Origin: an uncultured Fluviicola sp.
Lineage (GTDB): Bacteria > Bacteroidota > Bacteroidia > Flavobacteriales_D > Crocinitomicaceae
Direction of reading: 5' to 3'
DNA length: 46,116 nt
Assembly: GCA_913009205.1 (NCBI GenBank)
Contig: CAJVYC010000021.1
Location: 1 to 46,116 of the forward strand
Shown: positions 1-8,807 of the stretch, piece after piece
Layout: every line of letters starts with the position of its first letter
Numbering within the stretch: the stretch's first letter is position 1
The notes under the pieces: model-generated
The model's database searches: none
Seen by the model: the letters and a program-made list of their open reading frames with translations, nothing else
What the model was told of the DNA's origin: nothing
Program-made: the position numbers and the translations under genes

Positions 1-1
1 C

Positions 2-733
2 AGCCAAGATCTTATTGACACAATTCAATACAACGGCCGATTGAACGATGATTTTCTACCGCCAGCGAGTTACTCTCTGGTTGCTCAAATTGACGGGCGT
101 GGTGTGTACTCTTTCTGCATGTGTCCCGGTGGGATTATCGCTCCCTGCGCTACCAATCAAGAGGAGGTAGTGACAAATGGTTGGTCGCCTTCCAAACGAA
201 ATAATCCGTATTCAAATTCGGGAATTGTAGTTTCAGTTTCGCCAGAAGATTTTGATAATTACGAAAATGATCCTTTGGTTTGTTTGAAGTTTCAGCAGGA
301 AGTGGAACGCAGATGTTGGGAAGCAGCTGGGAAAACACAAAATGTTCCTGCACAGCGTTTGTTGGATTTCATGAACGGCAAGGTTTCAAATGATTTACCA
401 GAAACATCCTACCATCCGGGAATGACGAGTCTTGACTTGAATGAAGTACTCCCAAAGATGATCTCTATACGACTGAAAGGTGCGTTTGAAGAGTTTGGTC
501 GAAAGATGAGTGGTTACCTCACAAACGACGCCGTATTGCACGCTCCGGAGTCGAGAACTTCATCTCCAATTCAAATCCCAAGAAACGAAGATTTTCAGCA
601 TCCAGATGTCAGAGGAGTTTATCCATGTGGCGAAGGCGCGGGTTACGCGGGTGGAATTATATCGGCGGCAATTGATGGAATGAAATGCGTTAAAGCAATC
701 GCGGAGAAATCTGGGGTTGAAATTGATGTTTGA
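2..733 (+). CDS. FAD-dependent oxidoreductase, C-terminal part (partial)
   Basis: The frame is open to the left edge, so the gene starts outside the window; the TTG at position 41 is not a credible start because coding sequence continues in frame before it. The visible part matches the C-terminal half of the large uncharacterised FAD-dependent dehydrogenase family (COG2509-like). Signs are the segment YSFCMCPGGIIAP and the late FAD-binding segment GVYPCGEGAGYAGG followed by IISAAIDGMKCVKAI, where an NAD(P)/FAD oxidoreductase closes over the flavin. The N-terminal dinucleotide-binding GxGxxG is not visible because it lies upstream. The substrate is unknown for the family, and a cytoplasmic location is inferred from the family. 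Family assignment is fairly sure; the exact reaction is not. Confidence 0.75.
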   Translation, partial: SQDLIDTIQYNGRLNDDFLPPASYSLVAQIDGRGVYSFCMCPGGIIAPCATNQEEVVTNGWSPSKRNNPYSNSGIVVSVSPEDFDNYENDPLVCLKFQQEVERRCWEAAGKTQNVPAQRLLDFMNGKVSNDLPETSYHPGMTSLDLNEVLPKMISIRLKGAFEEFGRKMSGYLTNDAVLHAPESRTSSPIQIPRNEDFQHPDVRGVYPCGEGAGYAGGIISAAIDGMKCVKAIAEKSGVEIDV

Positions 734-1023
734 GATCTTAGATCTTAGAATGTAGTCGGTCAAAGTCTAAGCAGATCCCGAAGCGATTAAAATTCAACTT
801 TATAGCTGTAATTACTCAAATGGTACAAAAATGTAACCTGACATTTGTTTTATTTAATTTTTTTCTAGCCTTTTAAATGAATAAAACTTTTTTGTTCTTT
901 CGAAATCTGTTACTGGAATTTCAAACCAATTAATTGCATTCTTCATTATATCTGTTTTTTAGGTTAATACTGATGAAAATTTATTTGCAGTTTAACAGAT
1001 TACGTCAGGAGTAGTTTTTAATG

Positions 1024-2853
1024 TTATTTTTCTTTATCAATCCAAGCGTCAATTCGTTCTTCAAAAATGTAAAGTGGAACACATCCTGTTTTTAAGAAGA
1101 TATCGTGGAACGTTCTGATATCGTATTTATCACCCAAAGTCAATTCAGCTTTCTTACGCATTTTAAGAATGTGAATCATACCAATTTTGTATCCCGTTGC
1201 TTGGCCTGGCATAACAATGTAGCGTTCAATCGCCTTGGTGCATGAGTTTTGTGAATTCGGGGTGTTCTCCATCAAATACGCAATTGCTTCCTCTCGTGTC
1301 CATTTGTTTTGGTGAATGCCAACGTCTACTGCAAGCCGACAAGCGCGCCAAAGCTCCATTGCCAATCGGCCAAAATCGGAGTACGGATCTTCATAGAATC
1401 CCATTTCTTTTGGAAGGTATTCGCAATACAATCCCCATCCTTCGCCATACGCTGTATACCACAAGCGCTTTCTGAATTCGGGAAGTCCTTTTAACTCTTG
1501 GGCAATAGTTGTTTGCATGTGGTGTCCCGGAATTCCTTCGTGAAAAGCCAATGCTTCCATTTCATACTTCGGCATGTCTGCCATTTTGTATAAGTTGGCG
1601 AAGAACGTTCCTTTTCGCGAACCATCAGGGCTTCCTTCTTCATAGAATGCTTTTCCAGCTGATTTTTCACGCCATCCTTCTACTGCTTTTACCTTCATTT
1701 TGGCTTTAGGCTTTGTGTGAAAAACTTCGTCAAGTCTTGCTTCCATGTCGTCAACGATTTGCTGATAACCGGCCAGCATTGTCGTTTTTCCTGCTTCTGA
1801 ATCCGGGTAGTAGAATTGCTTATCGACTTTCATGAATTTAAAGAAATCTTGAAGCGATCCTTCAAATCCAACTTGATCCATTATGTCTTGCATTTCGCCG
1901 TGAATTCGTGCTACTTCATCTTTTCCAGTTGAGAAAATCTCATCACCCGTTAGAGATGTTGTCGTCATTTTTTCTAAACGGTATTGGTAGAACGCTTCTC
2001 CCTCTGGGAATTTCCAAACACCATCATCTGTTTTTGATTTCGTTTCTAAAAGCGTTAAATAATCAATCAATTTTTGATACGCAGGATTCACTTTTCCGCA
2101 CACTGCATCTATTGCAGCGATCATTACATCTACTTGATCATTTTCATTTAATCCTGCTTTTTTCATTTTAGCGTCAAGGTCTTTGATGAAGATATTTTCC
2201 AAAAGTTTACCTTCTTCTCCCATAATGTTTTTGCAATCGCTTAATGCATACGGGAAAACGAACTTTGGCGCAATGATTCCTTCTTTTTCTCTGATTTTAA
2301 GGTTCTGGATTACTTGATCAAATGCCGTTTCAAAAGCTTTCAATCGTTCAACGTACGCCTTCGCATCATCAACAGTTTCAATCTCGTGTTTGTTTAACAT
2401 AAATGACGGCAATGACGACTGAATCCCATGAATTTGCTTCACCGGATAATCATAGTGTCTGTACTTTTGATATTCAATATTATTTTTCAATTGATCTTCA
2501 AAAAGTCGGTAGGAGATCTTACTCTCTTCGTCCAAATTATCCATTTTGAATTCTTGAAGGGTTGCCAAATCCTCCTCAGCCTGCGCCAGTTTCTTTAACT
2601 CAAACTCCTCCGACATATCGTTCAACTCTGATTGACGTTCTTTTCTGCCTAAAGAAGTTAAATCTTCAGGAGACAATAATAAGTCACGTTCATAGACTTC
2701 ATTCAGCCATGCTTTTAACTGTTCAGATTGATCGGTTTCCACTTGCTTGTCGTCTTTATCATTCGCCTCCGTTGTTCCACATCCGCTAAGAATCAGGAGG
2801 AATACTAAAATTGGAGTAATTATTTTGAAAAGAGAGATGAATGTTTTAATCAT
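1024..2853 (-). CDS. DUF885 family lipoprotein, putative zinc metallopeptidase
   Basis: A 609-residue protein of the DUF885 family. It begins with a lipoprotein signal: basic start, hydrophobic segment at about residues 11-23 and lipobox LSGC with Cys25, so it should be lipid-anchored in the envelope. The motif HEGIPGHH at residues 438-445 and the following AYGEGWGLY (Glu471) are the DUF885 signature and resemble a gluzincin-type zinc site, with HExxH replaced by an HExxPGHH arrangement. The central region is rich in charged helices, as expected for these all-helical proteins. Peptidase activity is inferred from the motif; substrates are unknown. The gene stands alone, with about 290 nt on its 3' side and almost 1 kb of gene-poor DNA on its 5' side. 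Confidence 0.85.
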   Translation of the reverse strand: MIKTFISLFKIITPILVFLLILSGCGTTEANDKDDKQVETDQSEQLKAWLNEVYERDLLLSPEDLTSLGRKERQSELNDMSEEFELKKLAQAEEDLATLQEFKMDNLDEESKISYRLFEDQLKNNIEYQKYRHYDYPVKQIHGIQSSLPSFMLNKHEIETVDDAKAYVERLKAFETAFDQVIQNLKIREKEGIIAPKFVFPYALSDCKNIMGEEGKLLENIFIKDLDAKMKKAGLNENDQVDVMIAAIDAVCGKVNPAYQKLIDYLTLLETKSKTDDGVWKFPEGEAFYQYRLEKMTTTSLTGDEIFSTGKDEVARIHGEMQDIMDQVGFEGSLQDFFKFMKVDKQFYYPDSEAGKTTMLAGYQQIVDDMEARLDEVFHTKPKAKMKVKAVEGWREKSAGKAFYEEGSPDGSRKGTFFANLYKMADMPKYEMEALAFHEGIPGHHMQTTIAQELKGLPEFRKRLWYTAYGEGWGLYCEYLPKEMGFYEDPYSDFGRLAMELWRACRLAVDVGIHQNKWTREEAIAYLMENTPNSQNSCTKAIERYIVMPGQATGYKIGMIHILKMRKKAELTLGDKYDIRTFHDIFLKTGCVPLYIFEERIDAWIDKEK

Positions 2854-3826
2854 TTATGTTCTGGTTGTTTCACGGCTATTTGGTTAGCGGGGAATTGGTC
2901 TTAAAGTTATAAAAAAGGAGGGAGGTCAATGTTCAAAATTGATGAGTGGTATTGATTGATTTCAGAAGGAGTGAATCAACTGGATAGATTAATTAAAGAA
3001 CAAATAGGGTCGAAAGGGATACTGAGTTTACTTAGGTGCTTCCAAAAAGAATACGAATATGAACCAGAATAGCTTGTGGCACAATTTTGACTTCATGCCG
3101 CGTAAAGTGTAATGTTCGAGAGGCGGCTCGCAAGTTTAGCCTTGACCGCTAGCAGTAACAAAAGAAAAAGTTAAAAGCCAATTGCAACTGATAATATCGC
3201 AATAATCCAAGCTCTTGCCAATCCAGAGGTTATCTTTTTAATTTGATTAAAAGATCTTTTGCACGTGAATTATCAAGTTTATCAATAGTGGTAACATCAA
3301 AAAAGACATAGAGATAATTGTTTACTGATTTAATTGAACCAAAACTAAAAATCAATTTTATCATGGCTTTTGATCCTTTGGTTATATCAATGTCTTGTAT
3401 GTTTTGAAATCCAGGTTTTATACTTGATCTGATTGAAGAATGGTTAGATTCCTATTCATTCGCTCAAAAGCAGTTTTTTGAACAAGAGATCATAATAAAA
3501 GATTCAGTTCGTGCTTGAAGTTTTTAAGTTTTTGACGAGCATTTTTTTGCTTTTACTATGTCAAATTGTCCCTTTTACATTAGGTTGTAGAGGTTATCAA
3601 CAATTATTGTTATTGTTTTCAACAATTTTTGTAACAAAACGCAAAATCAACCGTAATAATAGACCTCAACCTCCCTTAATTACAACGTTGGGAAATCGTA
3701 CTTATAAGATCAACAACAATTGGAAAGTAATCGGTTTCGTTTGGAAATTCTCCTTTTCTATCCGAGTCTACTACCTATAAATTGGCACTATACAAATCAA
3801 AAATCATCCATTTAAATTGAAATCGT
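2854..3826. other. Gene-poor stretch with short decayed-looking open frames
   Basis: No convincing gene lies in this 973 nt. On the minus strand, 3230-3364 holds a 44-codon ATG frame (start MIKLIFSFGSIKS, end LLIKLKR); it stays open upstream to a TAG near 3450, about 70 codons in all, which looks like the tail of a lost gene of unknown family. On the plus strand, 2956-3072 is a 38-codon frame containing SEGVNQLDRLIKEQ, also unrecognised. A hydrophobic GTG-started frame at 3511-3780 has no recognisable family and poor composition. The segment near 3110-3165 is GC-richer than its surroundings. The whole looks like a graveyard region rather than a regulatory one. Confidence 0.4.
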
Positions 3827-5401
3827 ATGAAACTTTTTAATCACCACTTAATTACAGCAAGTTTATTTTTGGGGATAAGTCAAATGGCTTTTTCTCAAAT
3901 GACCACAGATAATATTTGGGTTACTTTTGATGATGAATCCGCACTTCCAGAAATGGTTGAAAGAAGACTTCATTCTTCAAATGCGAAGGTCCAAAGTTTA
4001 ATTAACACGTTTAATATAACAAGTATTGAACAAGCATTGCCCGACTCTAAAAAAGAGTCATTATTAAAAGTATATGACGTTGTTTGCCTGTGTGACATCG
4101 ATGATTTAATACGAGAAATCGATAAAGACCATACTGTTCTAAGCAAACCCGAAGAAGCACCTAATTATCAGTTATTGACTGACCCAGACGATTATGACGT
4201 TCAATTTACAGATGATTATGCCTTAGATTTAATTGATGCAAAGGGAGCATGGGATTATTCAACAGGAGACGAAAACACAATCATTGGAATTTCTGATGGG
4301 AATTTCTTTATCGATCATGAAGACCTCGAAGGTGAAATTTTAAGTATGAACACATCCCCTTCTGCACTTAACTTCTACTACCATGGGACGGCGGTTGCTG
4401 CTACAGCAGCTGGAACAACAAATAATGGTGTGGGTAAAAGCGCTATTGGTTACAACTGTAAAATGGATCTTGTAAGTATGAACTATAGCTTGGTCTTGCA
4501 GCTTTCGTATGGTGGGGCACGGGTCATTAACTTAAGTTGGTCTTCAGGATGTACGTATAGTCCATATGTTCAAGAAATAATTGACGAAGTTTGGGGAAAT
4601 GGAACAATTATCGTTGCATCAGCGGGGAATGGAGGAACGTGTGGTGGGCCGACTAACCTCGTTTACCCAGCAGCCAATGACCACGTTATTGCAGTGTCAA
4701 GTGTTGGTCCTTCGGACAATCATGAAAGAACAATTAACGACTCAAGTACCACACACCAACACAATAGTTCAGTTGATATTTGTGCACCTGGGTATGACGT
4801 TGCTTTGACTGTATCACCAGGAAACTACTTAACTGGGAACGGGACATCATTTGCTGCTCCTTATGTAACAGGAACGATTGGATTGATGCTTTCTGCTAAT
4901 CCATGTTTAACATTTGAAGAAGTCGAAGCGATTTTGAAAGCTACTGCAGTTGATATTTATGGTTTAAATCCAAGTTATATTAATCAGTTGGGTGCTGGAA
5001 GGATGGATTCAAAAGAAGCTGTTAAATTAGCATTAGAGAGCTCGTGCGATGAACAAACACCTAGTTTTGGTGCAGATTGTGAAAGCTGTTCTGATACAAA
5101 GGTCAACCATTCAACACCACGAGCTTCTGAAGTAGGATCAAGTAGAATGGCGCAAGAGAACAACATGATTGAAGGATCTGTTTACCCGAATCCTACTGAA
5201 AGTAGTGCTACTGTGTCATGGAGTTCAAATGAAAACATGACGTTATATGTTACTGATTTAAACGGAATAGTAATCCATGAACAAGAGGTAACAGCATATA
5301 TGAATCAAACTAAAATTAACATCGGAAACAGAGGGGTTTACTTCGTTCGACTCGTTAAGGGAAACCAACAAGTTTGGCTTAAGAAATTGGTACGCATTTA
5401 A
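3827..5401 (+). CDS. Secreted subtilisin-like serine protease (S8) with T9SS sorting domain
   Basis: A 524-residue subtilase. Residues 1-23 are a signal peptide ending MAFSQ. A propeptide-like region follows to about residue 120. The catalytic domain shows Asp157 (GISDGNF), His186 (HGTAVA), the oxyanion Asn268 (ASAGNGG) and nucleophile Ser341 (GNGTSFAAPYVTG), so all four key residues are present, although the usual DTG around the Asp is altered to DGN. The last ~75 residues (from EGSVYPNPTESS to WLKKLVRI) are a type A T9SS C-terminal sorting domain, so the enzyme is predicted to cross the outer membrane by T9SS and be surface-attached or released. A strong inverted repeat follows at 5420-5471. 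It is monocistronic and substrates are unknown. Confidence 0.93.
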   Translation: MKLFNHHLITASLFLGISQMAFSQMTTDNIWVTFDDESALPEMVERRLHSSNAKVQSLINTFNITSIEQALPDSKKESLLKVYDVVCLCDIDDLIREIDKDHTVLSKPEEAPNYQLLTDPDDYDVQFTDDYALDLIDAKGAWDYSTGDENTIIGISDGNFFIDHEDLEGEILSMNTSPSALNFYYHGTAVAATAAGTTNNGVGKSAIGYNCKMDLVSMNYSLVLQLSYGGARVINLSWSSGCTYSPYVQEIIDEVWGNGTIIVASAGNGGTCGGPTNLVYPAANDHVIAVSSVGPSDNHERTINDSSTTHQHNSSVDICAPGYDVALTVSPGNYLTGNGTSFAAPYVTGTIGLMLSANPCLTFEEVEAILKATAVDIYGLNPSYINQLGAGRMDSKEAVKLALESSCDEQTPSFGADCESCSDTKVNHSTPRASEVGSSRMAQENNMIEGSVYPNPTESSATVSWSSNENMTLYVTDLNGIVIHEQEVTAYMNQTKINIGNRGVYFVRLVKGNQQVWLKKLVRI

Positions 5402-5419
5402 TTAAAGAAAGAAGTGAGT

Positions 5420-5471
5420 GTTAGAATTTAGAGAGTTCGAATATTAAACATCTAACTATCTAAATTCTAAC
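5420..5471 (+). terminator. Inverted repeat after the protease gene, possible terminator
   Basis: GTTAGAATTTAG at 5420-5431 is perfectly complementary to CTAAATTCTAAC at 5460-5471, with a 28-nt loop, and is followed by ATTTTTGC. It lies 19 nt after the protease stop codon. The long loop and short T run make it a weaker terminator than those after pnp. It also resembles the AT-rich word spacers seen elsewhere in the window. Confidence 0.5.
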
Positions 5472-5629
5472 ATTTTTGCATGGAAGTAAGTTTATGGACT
5501 GTATTCGTTGCTTCTATCATTCGCGGCTCCCACTGAATTGAAGAATTGAAAGAACATGAAGAAGTGCAGTAACGGGCATTAGAAATCACCCAAACCACTA
5601 TTGCTCTTATACATTGTTGCAAGTAGTAC

Positions 5630-5812
5630 TTAACTCAGGTCCTCCAACAAGGTTTTTGCTGCAAGTTTTCCCAATTCATTAAGGCTAAGGGACTTGTAAT
5701 AGTTATTATTTTTCTGTCCACACAAACAGTTTTGTCTGATTTTGCGTTTACAATAATAGCTCCTAAGCTCTTTAATTTATCACTCAAACCATGAGGCATT
5801 TTTCCAGGTAAA
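5630..5812 (-). pseudogene. hchA: C-terminal fragment of hchA (Hsp31, DJ-1/PfpI superfamily), frameshifted
   Basis: Reading the minus strand from about 5812 gives HLPGKMPHGLSDKLKSLGA, then IIVNAKSDKTVCVDRK and IITITSPLA, and after a one-base loss near 5681-5682 the frame continues LNELGKLAAKTLLEDLS to TAA at 5630-5632. This closely follows the end of HchA/Hsp31 glyoxalase III-chaperone proteins, where a DRKLLTGDSP-type segment is followed by A-N-LGKLA and a final helix. Only the last ~60 residues are present. The catalytic Cys/His region is absent, and the fragment is frameshifted, so it cannot be functional. It abuts an unrelated secreted-protein start (5813-5998). Recognition is from memory of the family. 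Confidence 0.7.
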
Positions 5813-5998
5813 TGCTAAACTATTTGCGCTCGTGCCACCACTAAACATATTTAATTGAACACTATCTCCAATACAAATAGTAGTATCTGTTTGAACGATA
5901 TAGGTGCTATCAGCAGAAAATTGTCCGAAAGCATTTAAGCCAATAAAAATTATAGCGACGAGTAGTAGTTTTTTTTTTCTATTTAGAAATATGAACTT
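5813..5998 (-). pseudogene. 5' fragment of a secreted (probably adhesin-like) protein gene
   Basis: The minus strand encodes a signal-peptide-like stretch, KKKLLLVAIIFIGLNAFGQ, followed by FSADSTYIVQTDTTICIGD and SVQLNMFSGGTSANS, and then runs out of frame into the hchA remnant; the nominal frame stops at TGA 5780-5782. The DTTICIGDSVQL wording is typical of the repeat or PKD-like regions of large Bacteroidota T9SS adhesins. There is no ATG in a sensible place: the expected start just before the run of lysines reads AATAGA next to a 10-A tract, which suggests a start-codon or homopolymer lesion. Because PorP/SprF genes usually follow such adhesin genes, this may be the stump of a partner for the nearby 6143-7045 gene. 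Confidence 0.55.
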
Positions 5999-6142
5999 AA
6001 TATGTAATTGTTCATAACGTTTAGAGAAAAATTAAGCATTGATGCCAAACTACGTAAGTAGTAAATTTTATTTAGTTGTTATGCGTGTTTTTCTTGGTAT
6101 AACATTCTTCCATGGCAGGAAAAATAGACTTATCCTTTGGTT

Positions 6143-7045
6143 TTAGAAAAGAGAATATTTATACAAAGGTGTTTTGTTCTCTTGTTTTTTGAATGTGTAT
6201 GAACATCCCGCCTCATAAGATAAACCAGTAAAGTTCATCAATTCTAAGTTTGTCCATTCTGTAGAAACTGCGAAATCAAAGTTTCCTAATTGCGCTCCGA
6301 CTATTGCTGAAAAGCTATTTCCTAGATTGTATTCAATACCTAGTTTAGCCCACTTATAATAGCTTGACACCTTCACAGCTGTATTGTAAAACTTTTGCAT
6401 AGTGTTTAAAGAAACTTCAGGAATGATCGTTAAATCATGTTTTTTACTACTTAAAGAGATTCCTATGTTTGAATATGTATTGAATATAGAATTTGCCCCG
6501 ACACTTCCAAATTGGCATAAGCCAACGCCTGCAAATACGTTTTTCCACGTCACTAAAACTCCACCACTAAAATTTCCTGAAAAATTACTCTTTTTAACCT
6601 CGAGTGGATCATACATTTCACCAGTTCTAGGATTTGCTATATCACCGAAGGTCATCTTTGAAAAGTCTATGCGGTCGTAAATAACTGTTCCACTTATGCC
6701 AAGAGTAATTGCCAAATTTTCTGCTATGTTGATGGGCTTAGCATAATTTAAACTAATTCTATTTGAATTTAAGATTCCATTAGAATAGTAACCATTCATG
6801 TAATATGCGCCGAAGTTTCCGAAGTTATTTGTGCCATCTTGGTAAGAGACAAAAGTTGATCGAATTGAACCCGCAGATGAAGGCCACTGATTTCTAAATA
6901 CTGCTGAAATTTTTTGGTCTCCGTTTACCCCTGTTAAGGACGGATTAAAATACATGTTCGTTAAATTGACTTGATTAAAATTTACATCTTGTGCAAATGA
7001 AATTGTTGAGAATAGAATCCCAGAAAGGATGATTAGATGTTTCAT
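6143..7045 (-). CDS. PorP/SprF family type IX secretion-associated outer-membrane protein
   Basis: A 300-residue protein with a signal peptide (residues 1-18, ISFAQ cleavage) followed by DVNFNQVNLTNMYFNPSLTG, the hallmark N-terminus of the PorP/SprF family. The rest has the alternating pattern of a beta barrel, with repeated glycine/aromatic strands such as FAGVGLCQFG and LGIEYNLGNSFSAIVGAQLG. In studied species PorP and SprF are outer-membrane proteins required for a subset of T9SS cargo, typically encoded next to the large secreted partner; PorP-type proteins help anchor or export it. Here the only neighbour in the same direction is a decayed secreted-protein start downstream at 5813-5998, so the paralogue may be an orphan. 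Its specific cargo is not deducible. Confidence 0.85.
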   Translation of the reverse strand: MKHLIILSGILFSTISFAQDVNFNQVNLTNMYFNPSLTGVNGDQKISAVFRNQWPSSAGSIRSTFVSYQDGTNNFGNFGAYYMNGYYSNGILNSNRISLNYAKPINIAENLAITLGISGTVIYDRIDFSKMTFGDIANPRTGEMYDPLEVKKSNFSGNFSGGVLVTWKNVFAGVGLCQFGSVGANSIFNTYSNIGISLSSKKHDLTIIPEVSLNTMQKFYNTAVKVSSYYKWAKLGIEYNLGNSFSAIVGAQLGNFDFAVSTEWTNLELMNFTGLSYEAGCSYTFKKQENKTPLYKYSLF

Positions 7046-7432
7046 AAGGTTGTTTGATTGTAAAACATCTCGACATCTCTAAAAGTTACAATCTAAAAAT
7101 TTACTTTCAATTATTTATGCGTTGATTTATTTCAGCATCCCTTATTGATAAGGGGGTTAAAGTCGTATTCTTAATCGGCAAAATAATTTTCCAATACACA
7201 TTCAAAAAGATAAATTCTTTAGGTCAGATATAGACAATTGTTGTATTTGTTGTGAAAGTTTTACTTATTAAGAATAACGGTTCTCAGCTAAGAAGTCGTA
7301 AGGACTTTTAACTAGAAATGATTTTTTACCGAGGTTTGTATTATGGAACATAAACCCCTTATGCTTTTTAGTTGATGTTGTATGCATCAAAAAAGCCCTT
7401 CATTGCTGAAAGGCTTATATTACTAATAATAA
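7046..7432. other. Intergenic stretch between two minus-strand genes
   Basis: About 390 nt without a coding frame of note. It should carry the promoter of the PorP/SprF gene at its left side and it holds the terminator of the next gene at 7389-7416. I see nothing else in it. Confidence 0.5.
7389..7416 (-). terminator. Rho-independent terminator of the 7433-7948 gene
   Basis: On the minus strand AAGCCTTTCAGC is followed by AATGAAGGGCTT and a TTTT run; the stem pairs AAGCCTTTC with the complementary GAAGGGCTT, allowing one mismatch. It lies 16 nt beyond the stop codon of the lipoprotein gene. Confidence 0.65.
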
Positions 7433-7948
7433 TTAGCGCTCTATCTTAGTTAAATCATCAAATGAAATTTCTTTTTTAGTAAGCTTGCCCATAATGTTAT
7501 TAAATTCAACTACAGCGCCACCTGAGTTGATTCCAAGAATTGTTCCCTCAACTAATTTACCGGAGTTTTTGAAAGAAACAGTATTACCTGTTTCAAATTC
7601 AATTTTCTTTGTTACGGATGACTCTACATCAACAGTGGTCTGAGTCGCTGCAGATTTAAGTCCATATACGTCCCCTTCAACTTTTATCTTTTTCCCATTA
7701 CCTTTCACATATACCTTAACATTCATCAAATATTCTCCTTTATATTTCTCTGTTGCGTTATCTATTGCTAATTCTAAAGCATCATCTTTTTTCATTTTCG
7801 CTACTCCTTGTCCATTTCTTTGTAGGACAACATATTCCTTTCCCGAATCAACATTTCTGTTGGAAATCATGGTTAAATCACCAATTCGTTGGTAACCGCA
7901 ACTGCTCAAAATAATAATGCCAGATAATAAAAGTAAAATAGATTTCAT
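7433..7948 (-). CDS. Hypothetical lipoprotein
   Basis: A 171-residue protein with a clear lipoprotein signal: hydrophobic residues 4-14 and lipobox LSSC, Cys17. The segment GYQRIGDLTMISNRNVDSG just after the lipid site recurs in small Bacteroidota lipoproteins of unknown function. Two parts can be seen: an N-terminal half with DDALELAIDNATEKYKGEY, probably an alpha/beta fold, and a C-terminal half (EFETGNTVSFKNSGKLVEG onward) that reads like a small SH3-like beta barrel. No catalytic motif is visible. It has its own terminator. The function is unknown. Confidence 0.7.
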   Translation of the reverse strand: MKSILLLLSGIIILSSCGYQRIGDLTMISNRNVDSGKEYVVLQRNGQGVAKMKKDDALELAIDNATEKYKGEYLMNVKVYVKGNGKKIKVEGDVYGLKSAATQTTVDVESSVTKKIEFETGNTVSFKNSGKLVEGTILGINSGGAVVEFNNIMGKLTKKEISFDDLTKIER

Positions 7949-8184
7949 AGTAGTAATATTAAGTTTATGATTTAAATATAGTTATTCAACTTCAATTGCC
8001 TACAACAAGTGGATAAAGAACATTCAGTCATTTAGTACATTTTCAACTTTTTTAAATAAATAAAACAAATCTTTCAAGTCCCAAATGTGATAAACGAAAA
8101 TGGTCTAATAATAAACTTGTTGAGCTGATGTATTCGCACTTCCACAGAGCTTCACATTTGAATCAGTATTTAGCAATGCATTAA

Positions 8185-8226
8185 TAATCACTGCATATAA
8201 CTCATAACTTCTAACTCATAATTCGA
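8185..8226. repeat. AT-rich word-like intergenic spacer
   Basis: The 3' spacer of the 8230-8580 gene reads as imperfect repeats of a TAACTCATAA / CTAACTCATAATTC word. Similar wording occurs at 17375-17400, 18252-18300 and 38422-38474. Confidence 0.4.
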
Positions 8227-8229
8227 GAA

Positions 8230-8580
8230 CTACTCACTAAAAACACCGCGATGAATAGCCATCAAAGTGCGTTCTAAAATTTGAACAGCTTGATCAAGAC
8301 CTGATGATGGTATTGTTGTTACTGGATTGTCCCAATGATTGTTTTGAATCAACTGGAGTTTGAATTGTCCGTCGTTCTTTTTAACATTCCCATACCAGCC
8401 AAAATCAACTATGAGATCATTTTCAGCGAATGATGCTTGAAACAAATCTTCATTCAGGTACATCAAGTTTTCAATTTCACTAAATTCCGTTGAAGGATCG
8501 TACGTGTAAAAATCGTGTTTCACGAGTTCGAAGCTATCTGGGATTTCAATTTTTATAAGGGAGCGGAGTGAAGGAACCAT
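8230..8580 (-). CDS. Hypothetical protein, 116 residues
   Basis: A small acidic cytoplasmic-looking protein with no signal peptide or membrane segment. It starts MVPSLRSLIKIEIPDSFEL and contains FAENDLIVDFGWYGNVKKND and a C-terminal helix with QAVQILERTLMAIHRG. The strand-rich first part with a DFGWYG motif looks like an independent small fold, but I do not recognise a family. It sits alone between two envelope-protein genes, with spacers of roughly 280 nt and 230 nt. Codon use resembles its neighbours, which supports real coding. Function unknown. Confidence 0.6.
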   Translation of the reverse strand: MVPSLRSLIKIEIPDSFELVKHDFYTYDPSTEFSEIENLMYLNEDLFQASFAENDLIVDFGWYGNVKKNDGQFKLQLIQNNHWDNPVTTIPSSGLDQAVQILERTLMAIHRGVFSE

Positions 8581-8807
8581 AGTATTTTATTCAATGATTT
8601 TTTGAATTGTTGCAAGTTAAGAAAACCCGATCGATTTGAATCAATTTAATCATCGGAGTCGGGTAGGTGTTTCTTTAATTCTTTTGGAGATATTTCAACG
8701 CGTTTCAAGAATTCTCTTCTAATCAAAAATCTTAGACAGGACAGTGTTTAGCTAACACTAATTTGGGATGTCTCAAAACGATTTTATTTTTAACTAATTC
8801 AATCAAA

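Noticed and set aside
3511-3780. 89-codon hydrophobic frame before the protease gene
   Set aside because: GTG start, no recognisable family, low-complexity Leu/Phe content from AT-rich DNA, and no ribosome-binding site visible; more likely chance.
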